64,000 nt of DNA from Corydoras sp. C115 (GCA_019802505.1 JAFMOC010000009.1:9857501-9921500), one strand, 5' to 3'. Numbered from the stretch's first letter, positions 24,300 to 37,133 are shown. Notes: generated by a model not told the origin, from the sequence alone. Numbers and translations are program-made.

Positions 24300-27200
24300 A
24301 GCTTTCTGTAAGCAATAATTTAATGTATTAAAGCTATTGCTCTGAGGCTCTAAGGGTCTTATAGTTTGTCTAAATATATATCTACATGTTAAATAAATGA
24401 GTACAGCTGACATTTTGATAAAGGTGATCTCTCTATGGACTCACATTGCTATATTTTGTATTTCCATATCATTGTGAATTTAGGGCAAAAAAAATCCTTA
24501 GTAGTGATTAAGTTCAGCTGGTCAGCTCATTGTTAACAGTAACTTGTGATTTTGTTTATAACTCCAAATCCTTTTCAACCCCCCCGCCCCACCAAAAAAA
24601 AAAAAAAGTCAAACATATGATTTGAAAATAATAAATAATGTACATTTGTTGCAAATTGTCAATTAACCTTAGAATGACCGTTTACTAGCTGTTCGGGAAA
24701 GTTCTTGATGGAGGCCAGAAAATCATGAGACTAAAGTTTTAAAAGTTTTACATGTGTCTTAAACTATGAGATCTTAGATGGTAAGATACAGTTTCAGTGA
24801 CTATATGGCATGAATCCTTTATCTAATTGTGAAAGGCAGTTTTAAATTGCTGCTAGAGGAAACAAAGCTGTCAAGTTCAATTATGTTGAATCATGCCTGT
24901 CAACAAGCTGCTCCATGTGTGTTTACATCTAGTGTGATGAAAACTGTGTACTATCCATATGCCTCATGACATGTAGTATTGATTGATTGAGTTGTGCAGA
25001 CGTCGAGAAGGTGCATTCTAAATGTTCTGAGTGCATAAGCATGAGGTCATTTATAGAGCTTGCTGTAAACCTTGAATAATTATTAAGAAGTAAAGAAGAG
25101 CAAAAATGGCTGGAAGCACTTACAATCTATGTGAGCTGTTACTTCTCCTGTCCCCTGCAATGGTTTCATATCCATACCCATGTAATTGGATTATAGCTAT
25201 GATTTCTAAACCTTTTTATTGAGAAAAGGGGGTGGGTGAAAGGTGGCGGAACGACGGCAAAAATAGACTTTTTTGTCTGCTTGGACTGGTGCCTGGTATA
25301 GCTCAATCTGATGGACATCTTCAGCGTAGCAGGTCAGGCATTGCTTTTTGGCAGTTGCTCTGTGGGCTTTTAATCTGATAACTCCAGATTTAATTGTCAT
25401 GCTGTGAGGTTGGCTTGGGGCACCAGAGCCATACAGACTTTTCAGTGTCCTTGAGTCCTGGGTGTCAATTACAGATCAGCTTTAACGTTACATAAAAAAC
25501 TTTAGATCTACATTCATATAACGTATTTTGCACCACAGAGGTTATAATGGTGCCAAATGCATCGTAGTAATGCACACTGTAGTATCTGGTTAATTTTTCA
25601 AATAAATCTGAATGACTTCTGATTTATTCACTAATCACATTAATCAGATTTTTCAATATTGGTATTTATATTTGAAGACTGATTTGTCTTTTGGCTAGAT
25701 ATAGGTCATTATATTGCGTGCAGTGCTAACCACAGAACAGAGGTAGGACCCCCTGTACATTTACATTCATACCATGTCTATTAATTAGTTTAATAGGAAC
25801 GAACAGTACATTAACATCAATAAACTTTCAACACGGTTACCATTAGCTATGTGTCATCATTAACATCTTTACATTAAAATCACTGTAAAACTTGCTCGTT
25901 CCTACAGAACACCTCCTATAAATAATACAAAAAGAAGTTACCAAAAAAATGTTCAATTATGAAAGATGACCTTGATTACAGACGGTCATGTGGAAATTAA
26001 CTTGTAAACATAATTAGCTGGCTCCTGTTACCAGATGTGTTATATATTGTTCAGTGGAATAGATTAAAGGGTCTTCTAGGGTCTCTTGCACTCCACATAG
26101 AGATCTTTGTTAGTGGACAGCAGGTACTTTGTCCAGCATTTAAGACAGATGCTTTTTTCCTACTTAGCATTTATGAGATTTGTTAAACCCTTGTTTTGGC
26201 AGCATGACAACATTTTCCAGTCTGGTGGCAAATGGGCCTGTCACTTGGCGATGGTCTGTCCCAGCTGACAGGTCTGTGTGAGACGTAAAGGGGTGCTGTG
26301 TTTATAAAAAGTATCAAGTTTTTAAAAAAAAATATTCATGAATAATGAAATTCTAACAAGACAAATATTAAGAAGAATGAGTCAAAAATGACTGAATATG
26401 GTTTCATGTGGTGGACCAGGCCAGTAGAATAGGAACTAGAGGAAAAACTTTATAGTGTTTGTTTATTACTGAGTAAAAAGAGTAAATTTAGGAATTACAG
26501 ACTTGACTTACTCAGAAGTACAGCAACATTTGTTAATGTCTCAAAAACCCACATACTAAAACTAGCAAGTGATGAAGTAAAACAGCGACACAATGTTCTG
26601 AATTTTTATTATCTCATTGAAATCATAACAGATTCCTAACCTACCTTTTTTTTGGTATTTTATGATGGCCATATTACACACCCATATAAGATATAGAAAT
26701 AAATATACTGAAAGGTTAAGTAAATAAATAAGTTAGTAAACAAAATAATCTTCTCCTTGAAATATTTAAACTCATAACTAAGATTGCATTGTTTACAATT
26801 TTTGGTTTTACAGCCAAATATGTTAGTTGTTGTGTATAATGTATTCAGATCACCATTATTAATTCATAGACATAAATAAAGTACAGAATGCATTTTCCTT
26901 AGTCCCTCTGGTTTTCATTTACATTGAGAAAACCAGTTGTCATTTTAATGAAGTGTTTACAATAAAACTATAAACTATATTAAATAAATAAGTTGCCATT
27001 AAACCAGTAGTTTACTGATGTTGCACATACATAACACATCCCAAAAGTCAGCGTTAAAAAGGAACAAAGTAAATGTGTGTGTGTGTGTGTATGTGTGTGT
27101 GTGTGTGTATGTATGTATTAGATGTGACCAAGCTGTCATCATTCAATGTTTGTACAAAAAAATCTGACTGAGAAATAAAAAATTTAAAAACCTAGATAAT

Positions 27201-27761
27201 TTAAATTAAAGACTGCATGTTGTAATGGTTCAGACGCATGCACATTTAATATACCTATAATCTGTATGTCCTTAATTCATTTCTCTAGCTCCTTTTTCAT
27301 CTTATTTCTCTACTCTGTCCTTTATTGGAACCTTGAGGCATCATTAAAATTCTAACAGACACTTTTCTTTGCACACATCTCTTATGTACCTTTAAATACA
27401 TGGTTCCTTTTTGTTATACGGGTATTTGACAAATCGAGGTGAATCAGAATTTTTCCAATGTACTTAATTTTATAAAAAGTTTATGAAAATTTTATGATAA
27501 ATGTGAATTGTCTTTAATTTTATTGTTTAAGGACTTTTTTTGGTCCACCACTTTATTAGCTTTACTCACCACCTGGCAGGAACTGTTTCAAACTGTCTAA
27601 GAAATATTTTAAACCCAGTAGGGTAAAATTAAACATCATGCCACCCATTCAAATACATTTACAGCTTATGTTTGCATAATCCGAGTTTGTTACAGTTACT
27701 TCATTGGTTTCACATAAAGTTATTCAATTATTCAATGTTATTAAAGGCTATTCTGCGAAAT
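24300..27761. other. Intron, no gene recognised
   Basis: AT-rich, mostly single-copy sequence. It contains a C run followed by an A run (24581-24606) and a TG/TATG microsatellite (27074-27118). No exon or intact mobile element was recognised. Confidence 0.55.
27074..27118. repeat. (TG)n microsatellite with TATG interruptions
   Basis: TG repeats interrupted by tatg, ending gtatgtatgta. Confidence 0.93.
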
Positions 27762-27773
27762 AATTTTTGGGGT

Positions 27774-28115
27774 AGGGCGGCACGGTGGCTTAGTGGTTAG
27801 CACGTTCGCCTCTCAGCGCTAGGGATTCCCGGTTCGAATCCCCATCTGGGTGGAGTTTCCATATTCTCCCCGTGTCCGCGTGGGTTTCCTCCGGGTTCTT
27901 CGGTTTCCTCCCACAGTCCAAAAACATGGATCAAGTCAGTTGAGTTCTCCAAATTGCCCCATGTAGATTGTGTTTGTGTGAGTGAGTGTGTGCCCAGCGA
28001 TAGATTGGCGCCCTGTCCTGGGTGTATCTGCCCAGCGCCCGAAATGTTCTGCCCTGGATGGGCATGGGGAACCCCACCGCGACCCTAATATATAGGATAA
28101 AGCGGAAGATGAATG
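27774..28115 (+). mobile_element. Full-length V-SINE with 12-bp target-site duplication
   Basis: A complete element of 342 bp. The tRNA-like head has a perfect box A (TGGCTTAGTGG, 27786-27796) and a perfect box B (GGTTCGAATCC, 27831-27841), so it could be a Pol III promoter. The V-SINE core follows (gtttccatattctccccgtg onward), then the GT-rich spacer, the tail with gcccagcg repeated, and a short gatgaatg 3' repeat. It is flanked by AATTTTTGGGGT at 27762-27773 and 28116-28127, showing LINE-type retroposition. Perfect duplications and an intact promoter suggest a fairly recent insertion. Confidence 0.95.
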
Positions 28116-28167
28116 AATTTTTGGGGTGACCATTATGGTGTGTGTGTGTGTACTCCCCATACTTTAA

Positions 28168-28196
28168 ATATATATATATATATATATTTTTTTTTT
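28168..28196. repeat. (TA)n plus T run
   Basis: A short TA run followed directly by a run of T. Confidence 0.85.
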
Positions 28197-28343
28197 TGTA
28201 AATAAATTTATAAAATATATATTAGTAATGTTGTATGTATAATGTACATTTTATTTTAGGCTGAGAATAGTTATAATTATGGTTTGGTTTGGTTACTTTA
28301 TGAATTTAATGGAAGTACAAGTACTGACAATCCATGAAATAAA

Positions 28344-28345
<2 letters not shown>

Positions 28346-28378
<33 letters not shown>
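28346..28378. repeat. (GT)n microsatellite
   Basis: An uninterrupted GT run of about 32 bases. Confidence 0.97.
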
Positions 28379-28380
<2 letters not shown>

Positions 28381-30159
28381 CCTATGTACCTGTGTGTACA
28401 TGCATTTTGTGCAGAACAGCGAACTGAGCTACCAAAAACTCCCAACCGCTGTTCCACTTGTGGTACTAGAGCTGTTTCAACAATACTTTGCCTGTGGCTG
28501 TCTTTCTGCACTGGATCCATTGATCCATGACAGCTAAATATATGATTTGTAAGAGCTGAGGGATCACAAGGCAAGTGGAGAGTCTTTCAAAGGTATGCTT
28601 GACTTTACTGATATTAGAAAAGAAATAAATCCATTAAATTGGTGAAAGTTTGAAACAAAAAGGCACCCTCCTCAATCTGTTATGCAGTGGGTGGCAAAGG
28701 AATTTGCCAAACCCCCCATGTCATTGGAAAAATATTAACTTTTCCTCAGCTTGAAGTTCCTCTCATCTGCACGCAGTCAGGTTGAGAAGAGCTTTCTTCA
28801 CCACAGCATGTGAGAAGGAGAAAGAGGTCTTGTTTCCATTCAAAAGAAGCACCCACTGAGACACCCACTGTTAATTACCACAAATTGACTTTACTTATCA
28901 AGTTACTGCAGTGTGCAACTTATTACTGTTCCACCTCTTTTCAATGAGCGCACTTTGACGTTGGTGGAAAAAAGTCCTTTATTTAAAATGGTCCTTAAAA
29001 ATAGTCCTTTAGGTATTTATCTATAGCACTTAGAAATTTCAAGAATATTGGGCTCTACATTGTATGATATTTAATAAAGAAATAAGCTCCAAGAGGGCAT
29101 GCATTATTATAAATAAATCACAAGAAAGACTTAACGTTGATTGCGGAGTAACGCGATACTATTAGTGCTTACTTTGGAATTGGCTAGCTATTTAAATTAA
29201 TCTGTATTTCTATTAAATGTACATGATTTAAATTAATGTATTGTATAAATATGTTTTAGTCACAGGTCTTCTATCAGGTAGACAGTACTGATTACAGACA
29301 CATATACAGATCATTGCGAAATATGAAGCAGCAAAGTCATGGCTAACATATATTTATTCAGCTTTAAAACATGTGCAGTTAGATTAACAACTTGCTTTTC
29401 AGTCCATTTAATGGAGTAACAAATTCATTTAGAAAATCATAAAACATTTTTCATGCTATATTAGATTTGCTCAGATATATTCCAGTGTGGTCCCAATATC
29501 CGACCACTGAGTGTTTCATTAGAACAAAGGTTTCCTCACACCACGAGCAATTGTGAGAGATGCAGTGATAAGCCATTAATCCATCTGTTTGTGGATTTGC
29601 TCCTCATTCATCATTCTACGCCCACAAATCCTCATAATCACATTAGGTGAGACAAAATGGCTATGCTTCTAGATGGAAATGAGAACACACGGTTGTAACT
29701 TGTAGAGGAACTGAAGTAAAACATAACTATTGTAAGCGCCGATGTTCCCAATTCTCCTCATTGCTTTCAAAATTAGTAGGTGAGCAATTGTTTTGTGTTG
29801 CTTAATACTTCGTGTTCAGCATGTTGTTATCTAAGACAAACCCGTGTAAATGGAAGTATAACTAGGAAATCAAGACATTTTGTCCTTTGCCAAATATAAA
29901 TTCTCTCAGATTAGGCTTTTCTTTAGTTTCCAGTCAGAATGGACTAGCATGTGCTTCATGTAAAATCACAGGACTGTGTAATCATGGAGCTTTTACACCC
30001 TCCTTTCTACATTATACATGAGTATTAACATATTTTACAAGTTTTCAGTCAGTTGTGTATCTGCTTAACTCAACCTTCCTATCAGAGGGACTCAATTTAC
30101 GATTTCCTGTTGGTTGATCATGTTGATCAATCAAATCCTGTAAAAAAAGCCTCAAGTTC

Positions 30160-30370
30160 ATGTGCAAGTAATTTATTTATATAGTGCTTTTTACAATAAT
30201 ACATTTTTACAAAGCAGCTTTATAGTGTATTGAGCCTGAACCCCCATAGAGCAAGCCAAAGTGACAGTGGCAAGAAAAAACTTCCTGTTAAGTTGATTTT
30301 TAAGACAGAAACCTTGTGAGGACCAAGGGTCAGTGGGGGACTCTGAGCCTTGGTCCTCATTGAGTGGGGG
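30160..30370 (+). repeat. Dispersed fish repeat, decayed copy
   Basis: Contains atttatttatatagtgcttt, caaagcagcttta, gagcaagcc, gacagtggcaagaaaaaac and gaaaccttg, landmarks of a repeat very common in teleosts. A more decayed copy lies at 59752-59935. Family name not known to me. Confidence 0.6.
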
Positions 30371-30599
30371 GTGTGGGGTGCATCATCAGCAGTACATAAC
30401 ACTCAAACATTTTAAGAACTATATCAGTTCGGTAAGTTCATCCTGCAGGATTGCCACATCACGGTTCCAAAATAAATCCACGTTTTATCTAGAAATGTGC
30501 ATTAAAAAAAACCCAAAAACAATTGAACATTGCAAATACAGCTTCCAGACTGTTCTCACAAAGGAATCTTCAAGTTTTCTAAATGAAAATGAGTTGAAA

Positions 30600-30660
30600 T
30601 TAAAGACCTAAATTCAATGATTAAAAGATGTCCCAATATTTTTGTCCATATAGTATATAT
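30600..30660 (+). mobile_element. Terminus of a Tc1-like non-autonomous element
   Basis: The string gtcccaatatttttgtcca followed by tatagtatata matches the common 3' terminal sequence of fish Tc1-like elements, also seen at 62835-62855. Only the end is recognisable. Confidence 0.5.
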
Positions 30661-32687
30661 TTTTATATTTCGCCTTTATTTTTTGTGCCAATATTGTTTT
30701 ATAAATTCAAAATCTTTTTATGAGCACATTTTGGTAGTCAGTGTGAAAGCCAAATTCCCCAGCTAATTACAAAGACTGGCTGTAAAAGCTGCATCATTTC
30801 TGCTTTTACTTGCATCAAATCTGTTTAATTTTGCTACACTGTCTGGCATCTTTAATGGCCACAGGCAAACCCTTGGCAGTAACCCTGTCAGAAGAAATGA
30901 TAATTCCAACATAATGGTACTGCTCGAAAACTTTTACACTTAAATTAACTCCATTAATAACCATAGCATCAGACTCATTTTAACTCCTGCATCTGATCCT
31001 GTATGTATGAATTCTTTGTTATTTCCATTACACTTCTCTGTTTCTAGATTGTAAAAGATTTGATATGCTTTGTGGATGCCAGATTCAAATTGGCAACAAT
31101 TCCCCAAGGGTTTTACCCATTGAGTTTTTTTTAAATGTTTGTTGCATATAAAGAGAACGAGAGAGCGAGAGAGTCTCAGCAAACAAATCAGTGGGCATTG
31201 TGTTGGTAATCTTTACTTTCTTTGGGAAACAAACATTTGACATCTGTGTCACCATTTAGCTGATGATGCTTTTGTCCTGCCTTCCGCCCACCCTGTACAA
31301 ATTTTGCACTTCGTCCAGAACACCTCCTATGGGTTGGATTTGTGAACGCATTGTGTTGAAGACTCACACTGAGGATTAACAGAAGAGGAATTAATGTGGA
31401 ATTGACAGAGGGAGGCATGCTGGATACATCAGTGCAACGGATGAACCTTGATCCAAATCCCCCCCTTGGACAAGGCGCACATCCAATAGATGAAAGCCAA
31501 ACACGGCTCTGATATGCTGTTCAAAGCTGTCCAGCACAGAACACCAAAGCTATATCTGGAATTCTAATGGAGAAATTCTGATGTTATGATTCATAACGGG
31601 TGGATTAAGATTCACCTATGTAAACACTTGCCCTGAGGTGTTTGTTGTTCAATTATCTGCAAACTGTTCTGTCCCCTCGTTGGTGCTGTTTATTTACTTA
31701 TTTGTTTTATTGGGAGTAAACAAATTCATTAGGACGGATTAGAAAAGTTAGACCTGTTTTGTTTACTTCCATCATACATTCTAATGTCAACACAGCCGCT
31801 GGGACTGTCTGTCCTGGAATTCAGCAACTCTTCTTTACTAAGTGGGAAATAAATATTCTTTGGCATCTGGTGATGTTTTGCATAGTGACGAAATCAGCCC
31901 TGCTAAGCCTTTTCTGCTAAACAGTGTTATCATCATCACACAGTGTCAACATGGACATTCCTTTTTTTTTCTTCACTGATATTACCATCACTCAAGATGT
32001 GGACTAGGTGTAAAGAGGCCTGTGGATACAGTTACTGGAGAAGTAACCCTGGGGAGTTGCAGCCTTATCAAATTAATGCAGCAGTAGCTGTAAATTGCAT
32101 ATTTCTTACGCATTGACAATAAACATGACCAGAAATATTCCTGATCCTGACGGCTCCTCCCTGAGGTCCATTATGAAGACCGTAGCCTCTGTGCACTGAC
32201 ACACTGCTGGTATGTTTCGTCAGACTTGCATGTGCGTAGCATGCAACTTTAAAATAAACGCTCTAAGTGCCAAGCACATTTGGGTGTGCCAAACTTTGTT
32301 ACATCCACCCACTTCAGAGTGCTCCACAGCACTGCGCTGCTTCCACAGCTCATTAGAGCCAGTGCAAAGCAGACAGAGGTGAACAGTAGTGACCAGTCTG
32401 CAGCTTATGTGTGCTAATTTGGAGTGCTGGAGCACGCACTGACAATCAGCACGAGTTGTCTGGCTACTGCAGTCTCTGAGCTCCAGTGTAAATGTGTTCA
32501 GTTAAGAGTAAACAGACAATTCTGTCAGACACAATGTCAGACTGGCAAGAGGTAACAAAACAGTGAGGAAAGAGGCACACCAGAGAAACGAAACAGTGGG
32601 ATTTGCCTGGATTATTTCATTATTTGTTATTTATTTGTAGTTAATCCTACCTAAACTTAAACTTACCTGGAGATAAATGGGGTTTAC

Positions 32688-33003
32688 ATCCATCCATCCA
32701 TTATCTTCCGCTTAATCTCATACTAGGTTCGCAGGAAGGTTCCCCATGCATGTCCAGGGGTGAACATTTCAGGCACTGGGCAGAATCACCCAGGACAGGG
32801 GGCCAGCTATTGCTGGGCACACACTCACGCACACTCAGACACACACACACACTTTATAGGGGCAATTAAGAGGTCAATTTACCTTAAATCCATGTTTTTT
32901 GGACTGTGGGAGTAAACCCACACAGACACAAGGAGAGCCTGGAACCTGGTTCCCCCAGCACTGAGAGGTAGATGTGCTAACCAATAAGCCACTGTGCCAC
33001 CCA
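32688..33003 (-). mobile_element. Near-full-length, diverged V-SINE
   Basis: Reverse complement with a (CCAT)n tail, cttccgctta, gcagaatcacccaggac, the CA-rich spacer, tttttggactgtgggag, and the tRNA-like head ending gccactgtgccaccc. Box B is degraded. No clear target-site duplication was found, consistent with an older insertion. Confidence 0.88.
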
Positions 33004-34925
33004 TAAGTGGATGTCTTGGAACATAATGATTTGATAATTCGAGGGGATTGTGGTTTGTAATGTTAAAATTATGAACTGGTAAGTTAAGATGATCGAAATG
33101 TCTTTTGTGTTTGTGGGTTTTTTCTCTCATAGTTATAAAACCTAAGTGAGTAAAATGATAATGCTGTATTGGACCTAAATTTGATTATGTGCTTAAATGT
33201 GTACGTCTGATCATCTGCCCTACAACTAAATGGCCCCTTCTCCATATCTCCCTACTTTTTGTTCATGTCTGCTGGGATAGCCTTCAGAAACCCTCTCAAC
33301 CCGAACTGGGAGAGGCCATTTAGAAATTGACTGATAGCTGATTCTTCCTGAGATGCTCAATATAAAACAATTGTGCAATCCAATTATTTCTATTTATGTA
33401 AAGAACTCCATCACATTTTTATTCAGAATGGCTGGGGTTTTTTATTTCAGCTGGCAGCCTGAGTGCACTAGCATCATATGTTTTGTCTCTGGAGCCTAGT
33501 GTGTTGCCTCATACAAGGAAAGGCCTTGATATGAAAACAAATAGCAGTTTGTCTCACCTTTGGCCAGAGGTGATAGGGCACAGTTATACCTGCAATCTCC
33601 ACTGCAGTGCAGAAGTCAGATCAGCAGGCTGACACCATGCCGTGACACAAAACAGAAAGAGAAAAAATCCAAGACTCCAAGACCGGAATGGCAACACTTA
33701 CTATTCTGTATTGAGAGACAATGATGGACAAAAAACCTTAAATCTTTTAGAATACGATGAGGACACAAACATTAACATCAATAATAAATGAAAGACCAGA
33801 ATGCAGCAGCATGCATCAGAAAGACTAGTAAGGGTGAGAGAGACCCTCGTACAGGGACATCTTTATCTTATTTTAGATCTGTTCTGGATCTAAATCTAAA
33901 CGTGATCAGATCGTAGCACTTTTTACTGTACTGTTTATCTGTGCAGTTTCCTTTTATGTTGTCAGAAAATGAATGAAACTAAACAAAAGCCTCTAATATA
34001 TATAGTTCTTTTAAATTGTTTGCAAATATGGAATTGTGTGTAATTGTAATTGTTTTATTTAAAGCTTCATAAATTACTCACAATAAATGGGATAAAAAAG
34101 TTCACTGTTTTTCTTATTTAAATGAGAAAAAAATGTTCGATGGAACTATTGCCGACAGCTTTCAAGTGAACAGTTCGGTAATTTATAGAAATGACAAATC
34201 ACAAGCAGCCTCACCTTCAATGAAAGAGGAGGGCACCTAATAAAACAGCGTCACTTCAGCTTAAGGTTTGTTTCTATTTGACCGATGGCACAGTGCTGCA
34301 TAACCATGGCTCATAGTGAAGAATTTGCGAGTAATAACTCTGAAAATATAGTAATTAGCAGAAGCAGCTGTAACACAATGACCCCTATTCATCAAAGCCA
34401 CTTACCCCAGGGTGCAGTTTGAATTGATCTCTTTTTAGCGAGGGGAAACACTTAGCAGGTAATTTTATGCAAAAGCATTGTGTAAATGCTTGGTTCCGTG
34501 TTGATGTCATAGTGAAATTGAAGGATTAGATATTAAAGGGTTCGGCAAGGCAGGTTTGGAAGCCACTAAGCGAAGCCCATGACCCTTAATTGACCAGATT
34601 GTGAGTAAATATGGATGCTAAACGCTATATAAAGTTTGTAACTGATTGGGAAATCCTGTCTGCAGTCCTCATTCGTTCTCACAATCACAGGAACAGTTTA
34701 ATTTACGTAGTGTATCTCATGTACGTTTAGGCTGGTCTATTTGGACATTGCCAAGCTCCTGTAGCGTCACGATCACACCCATCATGAGATGTTCCAGCTT
34801 TTAAAAGCTGCACACTTTCAACAGTGAAGCCGCCAGAATTTACGTTAATTACCTGTAATCACCGCCCACTGCCGTTGCTATGAAAACATGATTTGTTATC
34901 ATTTAAAATAATACAACTCTGTGTG
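33004..34925. other. Intron, possible conserved non-coding stretch
   Basis: Mostly single-copy. The part at about 34180-34880 is notably free of simple repeats and of balanced composition, unlike the surrounding AT-rich intron. No exon was recognised. Confidence 0.45.
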
Positions 34926-35244
34926 GGGGTGGCACACTGGCTTAGTGGTTAGCACGTCTGCCTCTTAGTGCTGGGAATCCAGGTTTAAATCCCGACCTTG
35001 GTGGAGATTTTAGGTTCTTCTCGTGTCCGCGAGGGTTTTCTCCAGGTTGTCTGGCTTCCTCCCACAGTTCAAAAACTTAGGATTCCCTAAACTGAATACT
35101 CTAAGCTGCCCCTATATATATTTGAGTGTGTGGTTTTGTGTGTGTAAGTGAGTCTGTGCCCAGTGATGGACTAAAATGTTCTCACCTGGATGGGCATGGG
35201 GAACCACCCCACATCCCTAGGACAGGATTAAGCAGAAGATGAGA
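34926..35244 (+). mobile_element. Old, near-full-length V-SINE
   Basis: The head ggtggcacactggcttagtg contains an intact box A (TGGCTTAGTGG), but box B is degraded (GGTTTAAATCC). Core, spacer and tail are recognisable with many substitutions. Between gtgatgga and aatgttctc a block of the tail is deleted. It ends gattaagcagaagatgag. Confidence 0.88.
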
Positions 35245-35323
35245 CTGTGTGTGTGTCAAGGTTTGTAAGTGTTTTTTTTTTTTTTGACAAACGTCAAAGT
35301 TTGTGTTTAGTAATCTATTGATG

Positions 35324-35468
35324 GTTACATTTACATTTACATTTAGTCATTTAGCAGACACTTTTATCTAAAGCGACTTACAAATGAGAACACCACAAGT
35401 CAGAAGCCATGGAGAAAACCAACTATACTGTAAATTCATCAAACCTGATTGGTATTCGAAGCTGCCCC

Positions 35469-35508
<40 letters not shown>

Positions 35509-35693
35509 CAGGTATTTGTTAAAGAGATGCGTCTTAAGTAGTTTCTTAAAACTGTTTAGTGATTCTGCCTTACGGACAGAGTTGGGAAGATCGTTCCACC
35601 ATTGTGCAGTGGTGAACGCCACAGAGTGAGAATTAGCTCCTCGGTGAGGTGGAATCGCCAGGCGGCAATCATCACTGGTTAGTCTGTGATCTT
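35324..35693 (-). pseudogene. 3' end of an L2-clade LINE: reverse transcriptase C-terminus and 3' tail
   Basis: The minus-strand frame 35503-35715 ends with WWNDLPNSVRKAESLNSF followed by KKLLKTHLFNKYLL and a stop. This is the usual C-terminal ending of L2/CR1-type LINE ORF2, seen just after the reverse transcriptase domain. Downstream on the minus strand come an A run, a G run, the conserved gtaagtcgcttta motif and an (ATGTAA)n tail at 35327-35345. The copy is 5'-truncated at or beyond a later SINE insertion at 35694, so no catalytic motifs are present. It is dead. The same tail occurs at 16042 and 23591. Confidence 0.85.
35466..35503. repeat. C run followed by T run
   Basis: About 13 C then 29 T. 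On the minus strand this is an A run and then a G run just after the LINE stop codon. Confidence 0.95.
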
Positions 35694-36007
35694 GGGTTAG
35701 CTTAGTGGTTAGCATGTTCTCCTCTCAACACTAGGGATTATTATATATATTACTATATTGCCAGTTTGAATCCCAATCTGGGTGGAGTTTCCATGTTCTT
35801 CCCTTGTCCATGTGGGTTTCCTCCGGGTTCTCCGGTTTCCTCACACAGTCCAAAAACATGGATCAAGTCAATTGAATCCTCCAAATTGCCCCATATAGAG
35901 TGTGTGTGTGTGTGTGTGTGTGTGTGCCCAGCGATAGGTTGGCGCCCTGTCCTGGGAACCCCCCCCCCCCCAATATAGGATAAAGCAGAAGATAATGGAT
36001 GGATGGA
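35694..36007 (+). mobile_element. V-SINE inserted in the L2 relic, 14-bp target-site duplication
   Basis: Flanked by TAGTCTGTGATCTT at 35680-35693 and 36008-36021. The first bases of the head are missing. The core and a pure (GT)n spacer are present. A short AT-rich insertion lies between the anticodon-like region and box B (35740-35761). About 45 bases of the tail are missing between cctgtcctggg and aaccccc, where GGG at both ends suggests a microhomology deletion. The tail ends in (GGAT)n. Confidence 0.93.
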
Positions 36008-36021
36008 TAGTCTGTGATCTT

Positions 36022-37133
36022 TAAACTCAGTTTGTTTGAAGCATTTATTACTTCACAATCTTTTTTTTTTTTTAGATTTCTTTCACTGATACTGATAGCA
36101 CCTAATGACTGATTGTGATGTACCATACTGGACAGGATGGAGGCAATGTTTTCTGTAATGCATTAACCTTTCGAGGCATCAGATGTTAACCGTGTCCAGC
36201 TGATGTTGGACTGGCTGCCCGGATAACGTTAATATGTCAAACATGGCAAATACCATCAGCCTGTGACATGCCATGTTGGATGAACCAGAGGCTGACTTAA
36301 TTTGTCTTTGCTACTTACTTTAAAACATTTTCAGCTTCATATCCACTGAGCAGTTTCATGGAGCAAAGATAGCGGTGCTTATCTTATGATTTTTTAATTT
36401 GAAAATGTGACTTACTGGCCTCGCACACTTTCATTCAATGAGTTTATAGTGACCTGGTCTTCTTTGCTATAAATAATGCATTGATATGAAAATATTTTAA
36501 TATCCTTTTCCCAACCTTAATGCACTGCTGGTGTGTTGCAACTCTAAACAATTATTTCATCATCAAGGCAATTTAATTTAGTTTTACTGCATATGGCTTT
36601 CACGCTTAGAGGTCCCCTGTTCTAACGCAGCACACCGATATAAACTCACAAATATGTATTCTCCCCAGCTTTTTAATACATACATCAATCCTGTCAGGAC
36701 ATAGGTAGACAGTATTTTAATTAAGTGTCTCATCTGAAGAGGCACTAATGAGTTTGGCAAGGATCTGTGGGGGAGCTTGCGGAGAACAGAATGAATTGCT
36801 GTCCTTTCCCTTTTGCACACTGATGCATACACACTCTATTGATTGCAGTTCAAACAGGGAGATGACAACCGTTAATCAGTGCCAAGGTGTAGAGATTAGT
36901 ATCTTTAAATGGAATAGTGAAAGTGATTTGACCTAGGCTAACTTTAATAACTTGAGCACTTTGTAAGCTTGCAGGCGAAAAGAGAGCGAGTGAGGAAAGA
37001 GAAAGCCTTCACGACGAGAGTCACAAACAGAAATGTTCTCACTATTAGAAGTGGATGTCACTACTGTGTTATATGAATTTTCCATTTACACTTTTGGGGT
37101 ATTATCTAAGCCTCCCAATGTCAAACTTAACTT
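36022..37133. other. Intron, nothing recognised
   Basis: Begins with sequence next to the L2 relic and a T run at 36061-36074, then single-copy sequence. A purine-rich patch lies at 36977-37010. Confidence 0.5.

Larger units (their letters stand above)
28380..32694. other. Intron, mostly single-copy
   Basis: Two old repeats lie near 30160-30370 and 30600-30660. The stretches 28680-28960, 29490-29700, 30720-30900 and 31180-31640 have balanced composition and few simple repeats. A 76-codon minus-strand frame at 31188-31418 is discussed in the findings. No exon was recognised. Confidence 0.5.

Noticed and set aside
27774..27850. tRNA gene at the SINE heads (also 44694, 45057, 53035, 54911 region)
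   Set aside because: Box A and box B are present, but they belong to SINE heads with SINE bodies attached. No cloverleaf with a proper acceptor stem and no termination after a tRNA-sized product is seen.
30333..30611. 92-codon plus-strand open frame
   Set aside because: Starts inside the dispersed repeat at 30160-30370 and has no recognisable similarity.
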